Assembly: GCF_900102745.1 (NCBI RefSeq)
Contig: NZ_FMZF01000008.1
Location: 1-64,000 of the forward strand
Length of the DNA: 64,000 nt
Direction of reading: 5' to 3'
From: Geodermatophilus telluris
GTDB lineage: Bacteria > Actinomycetota > Actinomycetes > Mycobacteriales > Geodermatophilaceae
Shown: positions 11,969 to 21,499 of the stretch, piece after piece
Layout: every line of letters starts with the position of its first letter
Position numbering within the stretch: the stretch's first letter is position 1
Program-made: the position numbers and the translations under genes
The notes under the pieces: generated by a model
Told to the model about the DNA's origin: nothing
The model's input: only the letters and a program-made list of their open reading frames with translations
Database searches by the model: none

Positions 11969-13183
11969 TCAGTCGGCGCGGCGGCCGAAGGTGGTCAGCC
12001 GGACGGTCTCCGGCAGCGCCCGGAGCGCGGCCAGCAGGTCCGGGGACAGCGCCGCGCTGACGTCGGTGACCGCGTACCCCAGCTCGCCGCGGGTGGCCAG
12101 CACCTGGCCGTCGACGTTGAGCCCGTGCTCCCCGACCAGCGCGTCGACCCGGGCGAGGACGCCGGGCACGTTGCGGTGCAGCAGCGCGAACCGGTCGGCC
12201 GACGACCCGTGCAGCGCCACCGTGGGCAGGTTGACGCTCAGCGTCGTCGTCCCCGAGCCGGCGTAGTCGGCGAGCTTGCCGGCGACGAAGCGGCCGATGT
12301 CGTGCTGCGCCTCCTGCGTCGAGCCGCCGACGTGCGGCGTGAGGATGACGTTGGGCAACCCGCGCAGCACCGAGGTGAACGGGTCGCCCTGCTCGCGCGG
12401 CTCGTCGGGGAAGACGTCGACGGCGGCCCCCGCGATGTGGCCGCTCAGGATGTGCTCGCGCAGCGCCTCGTGGTCGACGACGAAGCCGCGGGAGAGGTTG
12501 AGGAACAGGCTGCGCCGGCGCATCCGGGAGAACTGCTCGGCGCCGAAGAGGCCGGCGTTCCCGGCCCGCCCGTCGACGTGCAGCGTGACGGTCTCGGCCT
12601 GCTCGAGCAGCTCCTCGAGGGTGTCGCAGCGCTGCGCGTTGCCCAGCGCGAGCTTGTCCTCGAGGTCGTGGAAGAGCACCCGCATGCCCAGCGCCTCGGC
12701 CAGCACCGACAGCTGGCTGCCGATGTTGCCGTAGCCGACGATGCCCAGCGTCCGCCCGCGCACCTCGTGGCTGCCGGCCGCCGACTTGTCCCAGGAGCCG
12801 GCGTGCAGCGCGCGGTCCCGGTCGACCAGCCGGCGGGCCAGGATGATGATCTCCGCGATCGCCATCTCCACCACGCTGCGGGTGTTGGAGTAGGGCGCGT
12901 TGAACACCGCCACGCCGGCGCCGGCCGCGGCGCGCAGGTCGATCTGGTTGGTGCCGATGCAGAAGGCGCCCACCGCCGCCAGGTCCGGGCGGCGGCGCAG
13001 CACCTCCGCGGTGACCTGCGTCTTCGACCGGATGCCGAGCACCTCGACGCCGTCGAGCGCGGCGATCAGGTCGTCCTCGTCGAGCGCGCCGCGCACCGAC
13101 TCGGTCTCGTAGCCGGCCGACCCGAGCAGCTCGGCCGCCACCGGGTCGATGTTCTCCAGCAGCAGGGCTCTGCGCCTGTCCAA
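11969..13183 (-). CDS. serA: D-3-phosphoglycerate dehydrogenase with C-terminal ACT domain
   Basis: 404 residues from a TTG at 13183, chosen because GAGGAGG lies 7 nt upstream and the protein then begins exactly at the family start (LLLENIDPVA). First step of serine synthesis. Catalytic arginine in GIRSKTQVT, Rossmann motif GIVGYGNIGSQL, catalytic histidine in LTPHVGGST, and a C-terminal ACT domain (NVPGVLARVDALVGEHGLNV) are visible. Length and arrangement match the E. coli SerA type (about 410 residues) rather than the longer mycobacterial type. Feedback inhibition by serine through the ACT domain is expected. Confidence 0.93.
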   Translation of the reverse strand: MDRRRALLLENIDPVAAELLGSAGYETESVRGALDEDDLIAALDGVEVLGIRSKTQVTAEVLRRRPDLAAVGAFCIGTNQIDLRAAAGAGVAVFNAPYSNTRSVVEMAIAEIIILARRLVDRDRALHAGSWDKSAAGSHEVRGRTLGIVGYGNIGSQLSVLAEALGMRVLFHDLEDKLALGNAQRCDTLEELLEQAETVTLHVDGRAGNAGLFGAEQFSRMRRRSLFLNLSRGFVVDHEALREHILSGHIAGAAVDVFPDEPREQGDPFTSVLRGLPNVILTPHVGGSTQEAQHDIGRFVAGKLADYAGSGTTTLSVNLPTVALHGSSADRFALLHRNVPGVLARVDALVGEHGLNVDGQVLATRGELGYAVTDVSAALSPDLLAALRALPETVRLTTFGRRAD

Positions 13184-13355
13184 CGACGTCCTCCTCGGGG
13201 GCGGGGCGGCCGGCGGCGGGCTCCGCGCGCCGGCCGTGCTGACCTCCGATGATCGACCATCGCCGTTCCCGGCCCGGTGCCCGGTCCGTCGTGTCGCCGG
13301 TGCCGGGCGCTCCGGGTCGTCGACCGGACGGCGGGACGGCACCCGTGCGCGCAGG

Positions 13356-14222
13356 TCAGGGCACCGGCAGCGCCCCCGCGTCGCGCGCCTCGGCAGCGGT
13401 GGCGCCCGGCCACCGGGCCGGGAACGGCGAGCCGCGGCGCAGCAGGCCGAGGAGGGCCGCGTGCGGCAGCACCCGGGCCGACGCCGCGGACGCCCGGTAC
13501 AGCGCCGACGGGACGACGACGCGCCGGTTGCGCGCCAACGCGTCCAGGCCGCGCTCGGCCACGCGGCGCGCGTCGTCGAGGGCCCAGGCGGGCATCCGCC
13601 CGACCTGCGGGCCGAGGCCGGCCAGGTCCATGAACTCGGTGGGCACCGTCCCCGGGCACAGCGCGGTGACGGCCACCCCGTGCGGCCGGAGCTCGGCGTG
13701 CAGCGCCTCGGTGAACGACAGCAGCGCGGCCTTCGACGCCGCGTAGGTGGCCATCCGCGGCATCGGCAGGAAGCTCAGCAGCGAGCAGACGGTGAGCACC
13801 GCCCCGCTGCCCCGCCGCACCATCGGCGGCACGAAGCGCCCGCACAGGTCGACGGTGGCCTCCACGTTGAGCCGGAGGACGGCGGTCCGGTGCTCCTCGG
13901 GCACGGTGACGAAGTCCCCGGCGGCGCCCACCCCGGCGCCGTTGCACAGGATCGAGACCTCCAGCCCGAGGTCGGCCACCGCTGCGGGCAGCTCCCGGCG
14001 GGCGGCCTCGTCGGTGAGGTCGCAGGGCAGCGCGTGCGCGCGGACGCCGAGGCCGGACAGGCGGCGGGCCAGCGCGTCGAGCCGGTCGCGGCGCCGGGCG
14101 ACCAGCACGACGTCGCAGCCCCGGGCGGCGAGCGCGGCGGCCAGTTCCGCGCCGATGCCCGACGACGCCCCGGTGACGAGTGCGGTCGAGGGGTGGGTGG
14201 CGGTCGGCAGTCGGCGGGTCAC
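13356..14222 (-). CDS. Short-chain dehydrogenase/reductase
   Basis: 288 residues from a GTG with GGGGAGG upstream. Classical SDR features: TGASSGIG (about 18-25) for NADP binding, an NGAG motif, catalytic Ser in the CSLLSFL strand and YAASK (about 160-164). The arginine-rich segment after the first strand (VARRRDRLDAL) suggests NADPH. The C-terminal 60 residues (VLPHAALLGLLRRG) resemble the membrane-leaning tail of lipid-acting SDRs. The substrate is unknown. Confidence 0.88.
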   Translation of the reverse strand: MTRRLPTATHPSTALVTGASSGIGAELAAALAARGCDVVLVARRRDRLDALARRLSGLGVRAHALPCDLTDEAARRELPAAVADLGLEVSILCNGAGVGAAGDFVTVPEEHRTAVLRLNVEATVDLCGRFVPPMVRRGSGAVLTVCSLLSFLPMPRMATYAASKAALLSFTEALHAELRPHGVAVTALCPGTVPTEFMDLAGLGPQVGRMPAWALDDARRVAERGLDALARNRRVVVPSALYRASAASARVLPHAALLGLLRRGSPFPARWPGATAAEARDAGALPVP

Positions 14223-14280
14223 GGTCGGCCTCCCCAGGGGTCGTCGCTGCCCCCACCCTGGCCGCGGCCGTGCCCCGCCG

Positions 14281-15021
14281 TCAGGGCCCTCCGACCCCGC
14301 CGCGGGCGGTGCCGAGGTGACGCGCCGCGGCCTCGCCGAGCGCGGTGGCGTCGACGGCGACGGTGACGATCGTGGCGCCCTCGGCGGCCCAGCCGGCCGC
14401 CTCCTCGCCGGAGGAGGCGTGCACGCCCACCGGGACGCCCGCGGCGACCGCGCGGGCGACGATCGAGGACAGCACGCCGCGCAGCTCCGCCCGCCGGTCC
14501 TCCCCCGTCAGCCCGAGCGACAGGGACAGGTCACCCGGGCCCACGTACACGCCGTCGAGCCCCTCGACGGCGAGCACCGCGTCGAGGTCGTCGAGCGCCG
14601 TGGCGGCCTCCACCATCACGACCACCAGCGGCCGGTCGGCGCCGCCGGAGAGCCGGCCGACGGAGCGCCCGCCGGCGGGCGCGTAGCGGCAGGCGGCCAC
14701 CACCTCCCGCGCGTGGCCGGCGTCGCGCACGTTGGGCACGACCACGCCGCGGGCGCCCAGGTCCAGCGGGCGGCCGACGTCGGGGAAGGCGGGGCTGCGG
14801 GTGCGGACCAGCGGCACCGCGCCGGCCGCCGTCACCGCCGCCGCGACGCCGGGCAGGTCGGCCTCGGCCGCGGCACCGTGCTGCAGGTCGACGACGACGT
14901 AGTCCGCCCCGGAGCGGGCCAGCAGCTCGCCGGTCACCGCGCCGGGCAGCAGGCTCCACAGGCCGTGGCACGGCTCGCCCCCGGCCCACCGCCGCCGCAG
15001 GTCCGCCTCGCTGGTCGCCAT
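14281..15021 (-). CDS. HpcH/HpaI aldolase/citrate lyase family protein
   Basis: 246 residues from an ATG with GGGAGGGAG upstream; an in-frame start at 15096 is less likely. The fold is seen from HGLWSLLPGAVTGELLARSGADYVVVDLQHG, a metal-binding glutamate in VVMVEAATALDDLDAVLAV, and GLDGVYVGPGDLSLSLG, all typical of class II pyruvate-dependent aldolases acting on 2-keto-hydroxy acids. Its natural substrate is not evident from the neighbours. Confidence 0.87.
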   Translation of the reverse strand: MATSEADLRRRWAGGEPCHGLWSLLPGAVTGELLARSGADYVVVDLQHGAAAEADLPGVAAAVTAAGAVPLVRTRSPAFPDVGRPLDLGARGVVVPNVRDAGHAREVVAACRYAPAGGRSVGRLSGGADRPLVVVMVEAATALDDLDAVLAVEGLDGVYVGPGDLSLSLGLTGEDRRAELRGVLSSIVARAVAAGVPVGVHASSGEEAAGWAAEGATIVTVAVDATALGEAAARHLGTARGGVGGP

Positions 15022-15116
15022 CCCGACTCCCTCCCGGCCGGCCCGAGCGGGCGCCGTGCACCGGCCCGCGTCGATCCTGCGCGGCGGCGCGGCCACGCGC
15101 GACGGGAGGCCCGGCG

Positions 15117-16547
15117 TCAGCCGGCGGCCCGGGCGCCCGCGGCGGCGGCCGCGGCGACGAGCCAGGCGACCTCGGGGTGGCGGATGTCGGAGTGGGCGCC
15201 GGCGAACGCCGACTGCCGCCGGTCGGCGATGACGCCCGACCCGTCGACGGCGTAGTAGGAGCCCGCCGTGAAGGGGTAGGGCCTCCCGGGGGCGAGCATG
15301 TCCACCGACTCGAGCGGCCGCACCGCCCGGAAGCCGCCGGAGCCCAGCGCCCCCCAGCGGCTCACGTCCGGGTCGGCCTGGTTGTCCTGCCGCGCGAGGG
15401 CCGACGCCTTCGGGTACCAGCGGCCCACCGCCCAGTCGAACGCGCTGAAGGTCGCCACCAGCGGGCCGTGCACCCGGTCAGCACACGGCTGCAGCGCCCC
15501 CTGGCGGCCGAACGGGTTGCCCCGCGCCGTGGCGAACGAGAAGTGGGAGAAGGCCCCCTGGACCAGCACCAGCGAGGCGACCGGACTGGCGTCGGCGGAC
15601 GGGATCCCCTGCAGCGCGAAGGACACCAGGCGGGCGCCGAAGCTGTGCCCGACCAGGTGCACGCGCACCGCGGCCAGCGCCTCCGTGGCGTGCAGCCGGA
15701 CCAGCACGGGGGCCAGCCCCCGGGCGCCGACGACCCCGGCGCGGGACTTCATCGTGTAGTAGCTGAACACCCGCAGCCCGTCGCGGGCGCCCCGCCACAC
15801 CGTCCGGAACACGTCCCCGGCTCCCTGGGCCGCGCCGCCCTCGGGGACGCTGCCGAAGGCCCGGGCCAGCTCGACGTAGGCCTCGGGGTCGTCGCCGCGG
15901 TCGAGGAAGTCCCGCTCCCCGGCGTCCTCCTCGGGGGTGGGGTCGGCCGGGAGCAGCCTGGTGAGCAGGGCGGAGAACTCGGCCAGCCGGGCCCGCTGCG
16001 CGGCGTCGGGCTCGACGCCCGAGGCGGCGGCCGCCTCGCCCTCCTCGATCAGGGCGCCCAGCCGGTCGAGGGCGGACCGCTGCTCCTCCCCCTCGAAGGC
16101 CGGCCGCAGCGCCGCGGCGAGCACGGGCCCCGGCACCTCCGCGGGGGACCCCGGCTCGTCCCCCGGCCCGTCGCCGGTGCTCAGGGCGTCGCCGGGGCTC
16201 AGGGCGTCACCGGAGCCGTGGGGCCGGGCGGCCGCCCCGGGACCGTCCGGCCACCAGATCGCGGGCCAGTGGACGCCGACGAGACCCACCCGGCCCAGGC
16301 CCTCGGCCCGCGCCGCCTGCCGGGCGACGAGCGGTCCCAGGGACCCGTAGAGGTCCTCGGCGTCGTCGGGCCCGGTGTTCCACCCGTGGCACAGCACGAC
16401 GAGGTCGGTGACACCCTCGTCGGCGACCCGGCGCAGGAGGTCCTCGGCGGCGCCGCGCGCGAGCCCGCCGTCCCCGGTGAAGTGCAGGCGCCAGAACGGC
16501 CGCCCGGCCACCCTGTCCACGTGGACCTCCTCGCCCCCGTCCCCCAC
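15117..16547 (-). CDS. Cytosolic alpha/beta hydrolase-like protein, paired with a subtilase
   Basis: 476 residues from a GTG. A beta strand/oxyanion motif LVVLCHGWN (about 48-56) and a nucleophile elbow VGHSFGARLVSFAL (Ser near 301) show an alpha/beta hydrolase. An insertion of about 200 residues, acidic and partly repetitive (GDALSPGDALSTGDGPGDE), separates them. A late His is in the FAGAHSDIRHPEVAW stretch. There is no signal peptide. It starts 10 nt after the upstream subtilase stop, so both form one operon read from the phased-repeat promoter at 18211-18254. The function is unknown. Confidence 0.8.
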   Translation of the reverse strand: MGDGGEEVHVDRVAGRPFWRLHFTGDGGLARGAAEDLLRRVADEGVTDLVVLCHGWNTGPDDAEDLYGSLGPLVARQAARAEGLGRVGLVGVHWPAIWWPDGPGAAARPHGSGDALSPGDALSTGDGPGDEPGSPAEVPGPVLAAALRPAFEGEEQRSALDRLGALIEEGEAAAASGVEPDAAQRARLAEFSALLTRLLPADPTPEEDAGERDFLDRGDDPEAYVELARAFGSVPEGGAAQGAGDVFRTVWRGARDGLRVFSYYTMKSRAGVVGARGLAPVLVRLHATEALAAVRVHLVGHSFGARLVSFALQGIPSADASPVASLVLVQGAFSHFSFATARGNPFGRQGALQPCADRVHGPLVATFSAFDWAVGRWYPKASALARQDNQADPDVSRWGALGSGGFRAVRPLESVDMLAPGRPYPFTAGSYYAVDGSGVIADRRQSAFAGAHSDIRHPEVAWLVAAAAAAGARAAG

Positions 16548-16557
16548 CGGGACGGCG

Positions 16558-18156
16558 TCAGACGTTCGACAGCATCCGCATGAGGTCGACCAGGCCCGCC
16601 CCCTGCGCGTAGCGCTCGCGGCCGAGGTCGGTGGCGCACCGCATGAGCAGCTCCTTGACCGCCCGGGGGCGCCCGGTGAACTCCGGGCGGGCCGACAGGA
16701 AGGCGGCGATCACGCCGGACACGTGGGGCGCGGCCATCGAGGTGCCCGACTGCTCGGCGTAGCAGAGGTCGGGATCGGCCTCGGGGTCGTCCGGGAGGCC
16801 GGCCCGGGCCCGCACCGTCCCGGTGGCCGCCGAGGTGATCCACTCGCCGGGTGCGACCACGTCGGGCTTCACCCGGCCGTCGAGGGTGGGGCCCTTGCTC
16901 GAGGTCCAGGTGATGCCGAAGGCGTGCGGGGCCTCCCGGTGGGTGGACCCCACCGCGATGCAGTTCTCGGCGTGCGCCGGCTCGGTGACCGAGCCGAGCG
17001 CCGCGACCGGCCGCGGCGCCAGCGGGTCGCCCGCGCCGGAGTTGCCGGCCGACACCACGACCACGACACCGGAGTCCACGAGCTGGTCGACCGCCTGGCA
17101 CAGCGGGGACCGGCCCGCGGCGTAGTCCCTCGGCTCCCACGGGCAGCCCAGGCTGATGTTCACCCCGTGCACCCGCAGCACGTTCGGGTCGACGTTGACG
17201 TCGTGGCGCAGGTGGTGCAGCGCCGCGATGAGCGCCGCGGACGAGGTGACGTGGTCGCCCTGCGCGGTGCGCCGCAGCACCCGCAGGCTGACCAGCTCGC
17301 ACTCCGGCGCCATGCCGGAGAGCACCTGCACGCGCCGGCGCTGGACGTAGCCACCGGCGGTCGGCTCCTCCGAGGAGGCGACGACGGCGGCCCGGTCCGC
17401 CGGGGTGCAGCCGGCGATGATGCCGGCCACGTGCGTCCCGTGGCCCAGGTCGTCCTCCAGCGGGGCCGGCTCCCCGATCGCGTCGGCGTGCTTCAGCACG
17501 ACCAGGTCCCGGAAGTCGCGGTGCAGGCCCGCGGTGAGCAGCGGCGGGCCGGGGTCGCCGTCGCCGGCCGGTGCCCGGCCCGCGTCGCGGCCCTCCCGGG
17601 CGAGCTCCAGGGCGGCGAAGTGGCCGTGCCGCTGGTCGATGCCGGAGTCCAGCACCGCCCACACGACGCCGCGCCCGCGCGCGCTGTAGGACCGCCAGGC
17701 GGCGTCGGCCTTGACCGTCGGCGCGGAGCGGTCGATCTGCGGCTGCAGCTGGTAGTCCGGCCACACCTTGAAGACGGTGGGCGGCAGGCCCTGGGACGCG
17801 GCCGTGCGCCGGTCGTGCGCCACGAGCGCCCGCAGCTGCGGTCGGGTGAGCACGCACTGGTAGAGCTTCGGCGTCACCCGCCGCAGGCCGGCCGGCACCC
17901 GCGGCTCGGTGACGCTCTGCGGGCTGCTCGCGTCCTCCGGCGGGAGCGGCTCGCCCGCCCACGACCGGTAGTCCCGCTCCCACACCACCAGGCAGAAGCG
18001 GCCGGCGACCTCGACCAGCCCGCCCGGGTACATGACGTTGAGCTCGACCAGGGCCGGGACGCGGTCGTGCAGCAGCGCCTCGTCGTCGGTGTCCGGCGGC
18101 AGGTGCAGGTCGCCGATGAGCGGCGAGGTGGTCCGGCGGTCGGGCTCGTAGGACAA
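16558..18156 (-). CDS. Subtilisin-like S8 serine protease without signal peptide
   Basis: 532 residues from a TTG at 18156. The catalytic triad is complete: Asp in AVLDSGID (near 168), His in GHGTHVAG (near 239) and Ser in GTSMAAPH (near 473), with the oxyanion Asn in SAGNSG. The first 150 residues have no signal sequence or membrane segment and may serve as a prodomain. The protease therefore looks cytosolic, or released by a non-Sec route. It is the first gene of a two-gene operon with the following hydrolase, and is divergent from an S41 peptidase gene across a palindromically arranged set of 11-bp phased repeats. Confidence 0.9.
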   Translation of the reverse strand: MSYEPDRRTTSPLIGDLHLPPDTDDEALLHDRVPALVELNVMYPGGLVEVAGRFCLVVWERDYRSWAGEPLPPEDASSPQSVTEPRVPAGLRRVTPKLYQCVLTRPQLRALVAHDRRTAASQGLPPTVFKVWPDYQLQPQIDRSAPTVKADAAWRSYSARGRGVVWAVLDSGIDQRHGHFAALELAREGRDAGRAPAGDGDPGPPLLTAGLHRDFRDLVVLKHADAIGEPAPLEDDLGHGTHVAGIIAGCTPADRAAVVASSEEPTAGGYVQRRRVQVLSGMAPECELVSLRVLRRTAQGDHVTSSAALIAALHHLRHDVNVDPNVLRVHGVNISLGCPWEPRDYAAGRSPLCQAVDQLVDSGVVVVVSAGNSGAGDPLAPRPVAALGSVTEPAHAENCIAVGSTHREAPHAFGITWTSSKGPTLDGRVKPDVVAPGEWITSAATGTVRARAGLPDDPEADPDLCYAEQSGTSMAAPHVSGVIAAFLSARPEFTGRPRAVKELLMRCATDLGRERYAQGAGLVDLMRMLSNV

Positions 18157-18210
18157 GGCACCCCCCGGCGCGGCGTCGGCGCGCAGCCGCCGGTCGGCGG
18201 CCCCGCCGGC

Positions 18211-18254
18211 ACGCTAGGCAGCCGGCGTCACCAGGGCGTCACCCCGCCGTCACC
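18211..18254 (-). promoter_or_regulatory. SARP-type phased-repeat promoter for the subtilase/hydrolase operon
   Basis: On the minus strand three exact GGTGACG heptamers (18248-18254, 18237-18243, 18226-18232) repeat every 11 bp. Nine nucleotides after the last comes TAGCGT (18211-18216), a match to the TANNNT -10 consensus. Transcription would start near 18204, giving a leader of about 48 nt. Confidence 0.75.
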
Positions 18255-18262
18255 GCGCGGCC

Positions 18263-18296
18263 GGTGACGCGGCGGTGACGGTCGCCGCGCTCCCCT
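18263..18296 (+). promoter_or_regulatory. SARP-type phased repeats toward the S41 peptidase gene
   Basis: Two exact GGTGACG heptamers (18263-18269, 18274-18280), 11 bp apart, face the plus-strand gene. A weak -10 candidate TCCCCT follows 10 nt later at 18291-18296. The set mirrors the three repeats on the other side of the divergent region. Confidence 0.6.
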
Positions 18297-18349
18297 GTGC
18301 CCCGGCGACGGCCCGACACGCGGGCCGCGGGACACGAGGAGTGAGGACC

Positions 18350-20362
18350 ATGACGACGAGCACCCGGGTCGAGGTGCTGGCGCCGCGGCGTCCGCTCGAC
18401 GACGCCGCCGCCGACGAGTCGCTGCCCGCCGACCTGACCGTGCAGGTGGGCAGTGCCGGGGCGCCGATCCCCGGCTCGGTCCCGCTGCAGGAGTTCGTGG
18501 CCGCGGCGGGGACGCTCACCCACGCCCAGCGCAGCACGCTCGTCCAGCAGGCCCTGGTGCTGCTCGAGGGCAACTACGTGCACCTGCCGCTCAAGGCGGC
18601 CATGCACGCGGTCAACCCGGTGCAGCGGCTGCGGCTGCTGCGGGCCCGCCTGCGGCAGCAGACCGACGCGACGATGGGCCCGGAGCGGGACTTCCACCGG
18701 GAGATGTCGAGCATCTTCCACTCGGTGCGCGACCTGCACACCAACTACGTGCTGCCGGCCCCGTTCGCCGGGATGATCGCCTACCTGCCGTTCCAGGTGG
18801 AGCGCTGCGTGGACGGCGGGCAGGAGCGCTACCTCGTCAGCCGGACGGCGGCGGGCGTGGGCGCCCCCACGTTCACCCGCGGCGTCGAGATCACCCACTG
18901 GAACGGCGTGCCGATCGGCCTGGCCGTGGCCGTCAGCGCCGACCGCTTCGCCGGCAGCAACCGCGCCGCCCGGCTGGCGCGCGGGGTCGACGCGCTGACG
19001 CTGCGCCCCCTGCGGCTGCACCTGCCGCCCGACGAGGAGTGGGTGACCGTCAGCTACCTCGACGCCGGCGGGGTGCGCCACGAGCTGCGCCAGCCGTGGC
19101 TGGTCGGCCCGAACGTGCCGCCCATGGCCGACGCCGACGTGCCGACCACCGCGGCGGCGTCGCAGGGGCTGGACCTCTACGCCGACGACGCGAGCCGCGC
19201 CCGCGCGCTGCTGTTCGCGCCGCAGGCCGTGGAGGCGCAGCTCTCCGACGTCCAGGCCGAGGTCGAGACCGAGCCCGCCGAGGCCGGCGCGGACCTCACG
19301 ACCACCATGCCGCTGGTCTTCCGGGCGCGCAGCGTCGTCACCTCCTCGGGCACGTTCGGGCACCTCCGGGTCTTCACGTTCAACGTCAACGACCCCGACG
19401 CCTTCGTCGACGAGTTCGTGCGGCTGGCCGGGCTGCTCCCGCAGGAGGGCCTCGTCCTCGACGTGCGCGGCAACGGCGGGGGCCACATCCACGCCAGCGA
19501 GTTCCTCCTGCAGACGCTCACTCCGCGGCCGATCACGCCGGAGCCGGTGCAGTTCATCTGCACCCCGCTGAACCTGTCCGTCGTCCGGCAGCACGCGGAG
19601 AACCCCAGCGGCATCGACCTCGGCCCCTGGCTGCGGTCGATGGAGCAGGCCGTCGAGACCGGGTCGGTCTTCTCCTCCGCCTTCTCCATCACCCCGGTCG
19701 AGGGCGTCAACCGGCGCGGGCAGCAGTACTGCGGCCCGGTGGTGCTGGTCACCGACGCCCGGTGCTACTCGGCGACCGACATCTTCACCGCCGGCTTCCA
19801 GGACCACCGGATCGGCCCGGTGCTCGGGGTGGACGACAACACCGGGGCGGGCGGCGCGAACGTGTGGACGCACAGCCTGCTCAAGCAGCTGCTGGAGCTG
19901 CCCGCGCCCGATCCCGAGAGCCCGTACCGGGCCCTGCCCAACGGAGCGGCCATGCGCGTCTCCATCCGCCGGACGCTGCGGGTGCACGAGCTGGCGGGGA
20001 CCCCGGTGGAGGACCTCGGCGTCGTCCCGGACCGGCGGCACGACCTGACCCGCCGCGACGTGCTGGAGGACAACGCCGACCTGCTCGACGCCGCGGGGGC
20101 GCTGCTGGCCGCGATGCCCGCGCGGAGCCTGCAGGTGACGCCGTCGCTGGACGCCGGCGGCACGCTCACCCTCCAGCTGGGGACGCGCGGGGTGGAGCGG
20201 GTCGACGTGTACGTCGACGGCCGGCCGCGGGCCAGCGTCGACGTCCCCCCGGGCGGGACGACGCCCACCGTCACCGTGGCCGGGGTGGCCGGTGCCGCCG
20301 TCGTGCGGGTCGAGGGCTGGGCCGGTGGGGAGCTGGTCGCCGCGCGCACGCGGCCGGTGTAG
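18350..20362 (+). CDS. S41 family (tail-specific protease-like) peptidase
   Basis: 670 residues from an ATG preceded by GAGGA. The S41 core is seen in GLVLDVRGNGGGHIHASEFL (about 367-386) and the nucleophile region TDARCYSATDIFTAGF (Ser near 473), followed by DDNTGAGG. An N-terminal helical region contains the pattern HSVRDLHTNYVLP seen in many S41 proteins. A C-terminal domain of about 80 residues looks like a beta-sandwich (VERVDVYVDGRPRASVDVPP). No signal peptide or membrane anchor is visible, unlike most CtpA proteins, so it may act inside the cell. It is divergent from the subtilase operon and probably co-regulated with it. Confidence 0.85.
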   Translation: MTTSTRVEVLAPRRPLDDAAADESLPADLTVQVGSAGAPIPGSVPLQEFVAAAGTLTHAQRSTLVQQALVLLEGNYVHLPLKAAMHAVNPVQRLRLLRARLRQQTDATMGPERDFHREMSSIFHSVRDLHTNYVLPAPFAGMIAYLPFQVERCVDGGQERYLVSRTAAGVGAPTFTRGVEITHWNGVPIGLAVAVSADRFAGSNRAARLARGVDALTLRPLRLHLPPDEEWVTVSYLDAGGVRHELRQPWLVGPNVPPMADADVPTTAAASQGLDLYADDASRARALLFAPQAVEAQLSDVQAEVETEPAEAGADLTTTMPLVFRARSVVTSSGTFGHLRVFTFNVNDPDAFVDEFVRLAGLLPQEGLVLDVRGNGGGHIHASEFLLQTLTPRPITPEPVQFICTPLNLSVVRQHAENPSGIDLGPWLRSMEQAVETGSVFSSAFSITPVEGVNRRGQQYCGPVVLVTDARCYSATDIFTAGFQDHRIGPVLGVDDNTGAGGANVWTHSLLKQLLELPAPDPESPYRALPNGAAMRVSIRRTLRVHELAGTPVEDLGVVPDRRHDLTRRDVLEDNADLLDAAGALLAAMPARSLQVTPSLDAGGTLTLQLGTRGVERVDVYVDGRPRASVDVPPGGTTPTVTVAGVAGAAVVRVEGWAGGELVAARTRPV

Positions 20363-20374
20363 CGCAGCGGCCGG

Positions 20375-21394
20375 TCAGCCGGCGGCCTCCCGCACCGCCG
20401 CGACGACGCGGGCCGTCGTCCCGGGGTCGGCGCCGCGGGGCGTGGCGAGGGAGATCCGGTCGACGAGGTCGCCGTAGCGGCGGACGACCTCGCGGCCGGC
20501 CTCCTCCGGCCTGCCGACGACGGCGAGGGCGTCGAGCACCTCGTCGTCGAGCAGCCGGCCCATCTCCTCCCAGCGCCCCCGCAGCGACAGCGCGTGCAGC
20601 CGCTCCCCGAGCTCGCCCCAGCCGTGCAGCTCCAGCACCGGGCGGTAGGCCGGCGTCGAGCCGTAGAAGGCCAGCTGCGCGCGGACGGCGGCCGTGGCCG
20701 CCGCCAGCTCCTCCTCCGTGCGGCCTGCCGCCACCATCGGCGAGCCCGCGACCACGAAGCCCTCGAGGGTCCGGCCGGTCCGCGCCCGGCCGCGCTCCAG
20801 GGCCGGCAGGCTGACCTCGCGCAGGTAGCGCTCGGTGGTGAAGCCGTGCGGGAGGAAGCCGTCGGCCACCTCGCCGGCCACCTCGGTCATCGTCTCCCCG
20901 ACCCCGGCCAGCAGCACCGGCGGCGGGCCGAACCCGTGCGGCGGCGGCGTGAACACCGGGGTCATCAGCGTGTGCGTGTAGAACTCGCCGCGGAACGCCA
21001 GCGGGGCGCCGGTGTGCCAGGTGTCCCAGATCGCCCGCAGCGCGAGCACGTACTCCCGCATCCGGGCCGCCGGGTGCGACCACGGCATGGAGAACCGCCG
21101 GGTGACGTGCGCCTTGACCTGGGTGCCCAGGCCGAGCACCAGCCGGCCGCCGGAGAGGGCCTGCAGGTCGTCGGCGGCCGCGGCGGTGGTCATCGGGGTG
21201 CGGGCGAAGGCCACCGCGATCGCGGTGCCCAGCCGCACCCGCTCCGTCGCCAGGGCCGCGACGGCGAGCCCGACGAACGGGTCGTGCGCGACCTCGCTCA
21301 CCCAGAAGCCGTCGTAGCCGCCGTCCTCCGCGGCCCGCGCGTCGGCCCGGACGTCGACGGGCCCGTCGAGCGCCGCGCCCCGGTCGACCTGCAC
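20375..21394 (-). CDS. LLM-class flavin/F420-dependent oxidoreductase
   Basis: 339 residues from a GTG with GGAGGGG upstream. Luciferase-like barrel signatures: AAEDGGYDGFWVSEV (about 21-35), LSGGRLVLGLGTQVKAHV (about 81-98), VLLAGVGETMTEVAGEVADGFL. It resembles the TIGR03617-type LLM proteins of actinobacteria. The substrate is unknown. It is divergent from an alpha/beta hydrolase gene. Confidence 0.85.
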   Translation of the reverse strand: MQVDRGAALDGPVDVRADARAAEDGGYDGFWVSEVAHDPFVGLAVAALATERVRLGTAIAVAFARTPMTTAAAADDLQALSGGRLVLGLGTQVKAHVTRRFSMPWSHPAARMREYVLALRAIWDTWHTGAPLAFRGEFYTHTLMTPVFTPPPHGFGPPPVLLAGVGETMTEVAGEVADGFLPHGFTTERYLREVSLPALERGRARTGRTLEGFVVAGSPMVAAGRTEEELAAATAAVRAQLAFYGSTPAYRPVLELHGWGELGERLHALSLRGRWEEMGRLLDDEVLDALAVVGRPEEAGREVVRRYGDLVDRISLATPRGADPGTTARVVAAVREAAG

Positions 21395-21499
21395 CCGGTC
21401 CCCTCCGTCCCCCTCCGTCCCGTTCCCGCCACCCTGGCACGGCACCGCTCCGGGGGCACGACACCGGGGGCACCGCGGACCCGGCGGAGGGGGATCCGG

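Noticed and set aside
15177-16583. 468-codon plus-strand frame opposite the alpha/beta hydrolase
   Set aside because: Composition (His, Arg, Pro, Gly) and lack of motifs show antisense; the minus-strand protein has GHSFGA and operon context.
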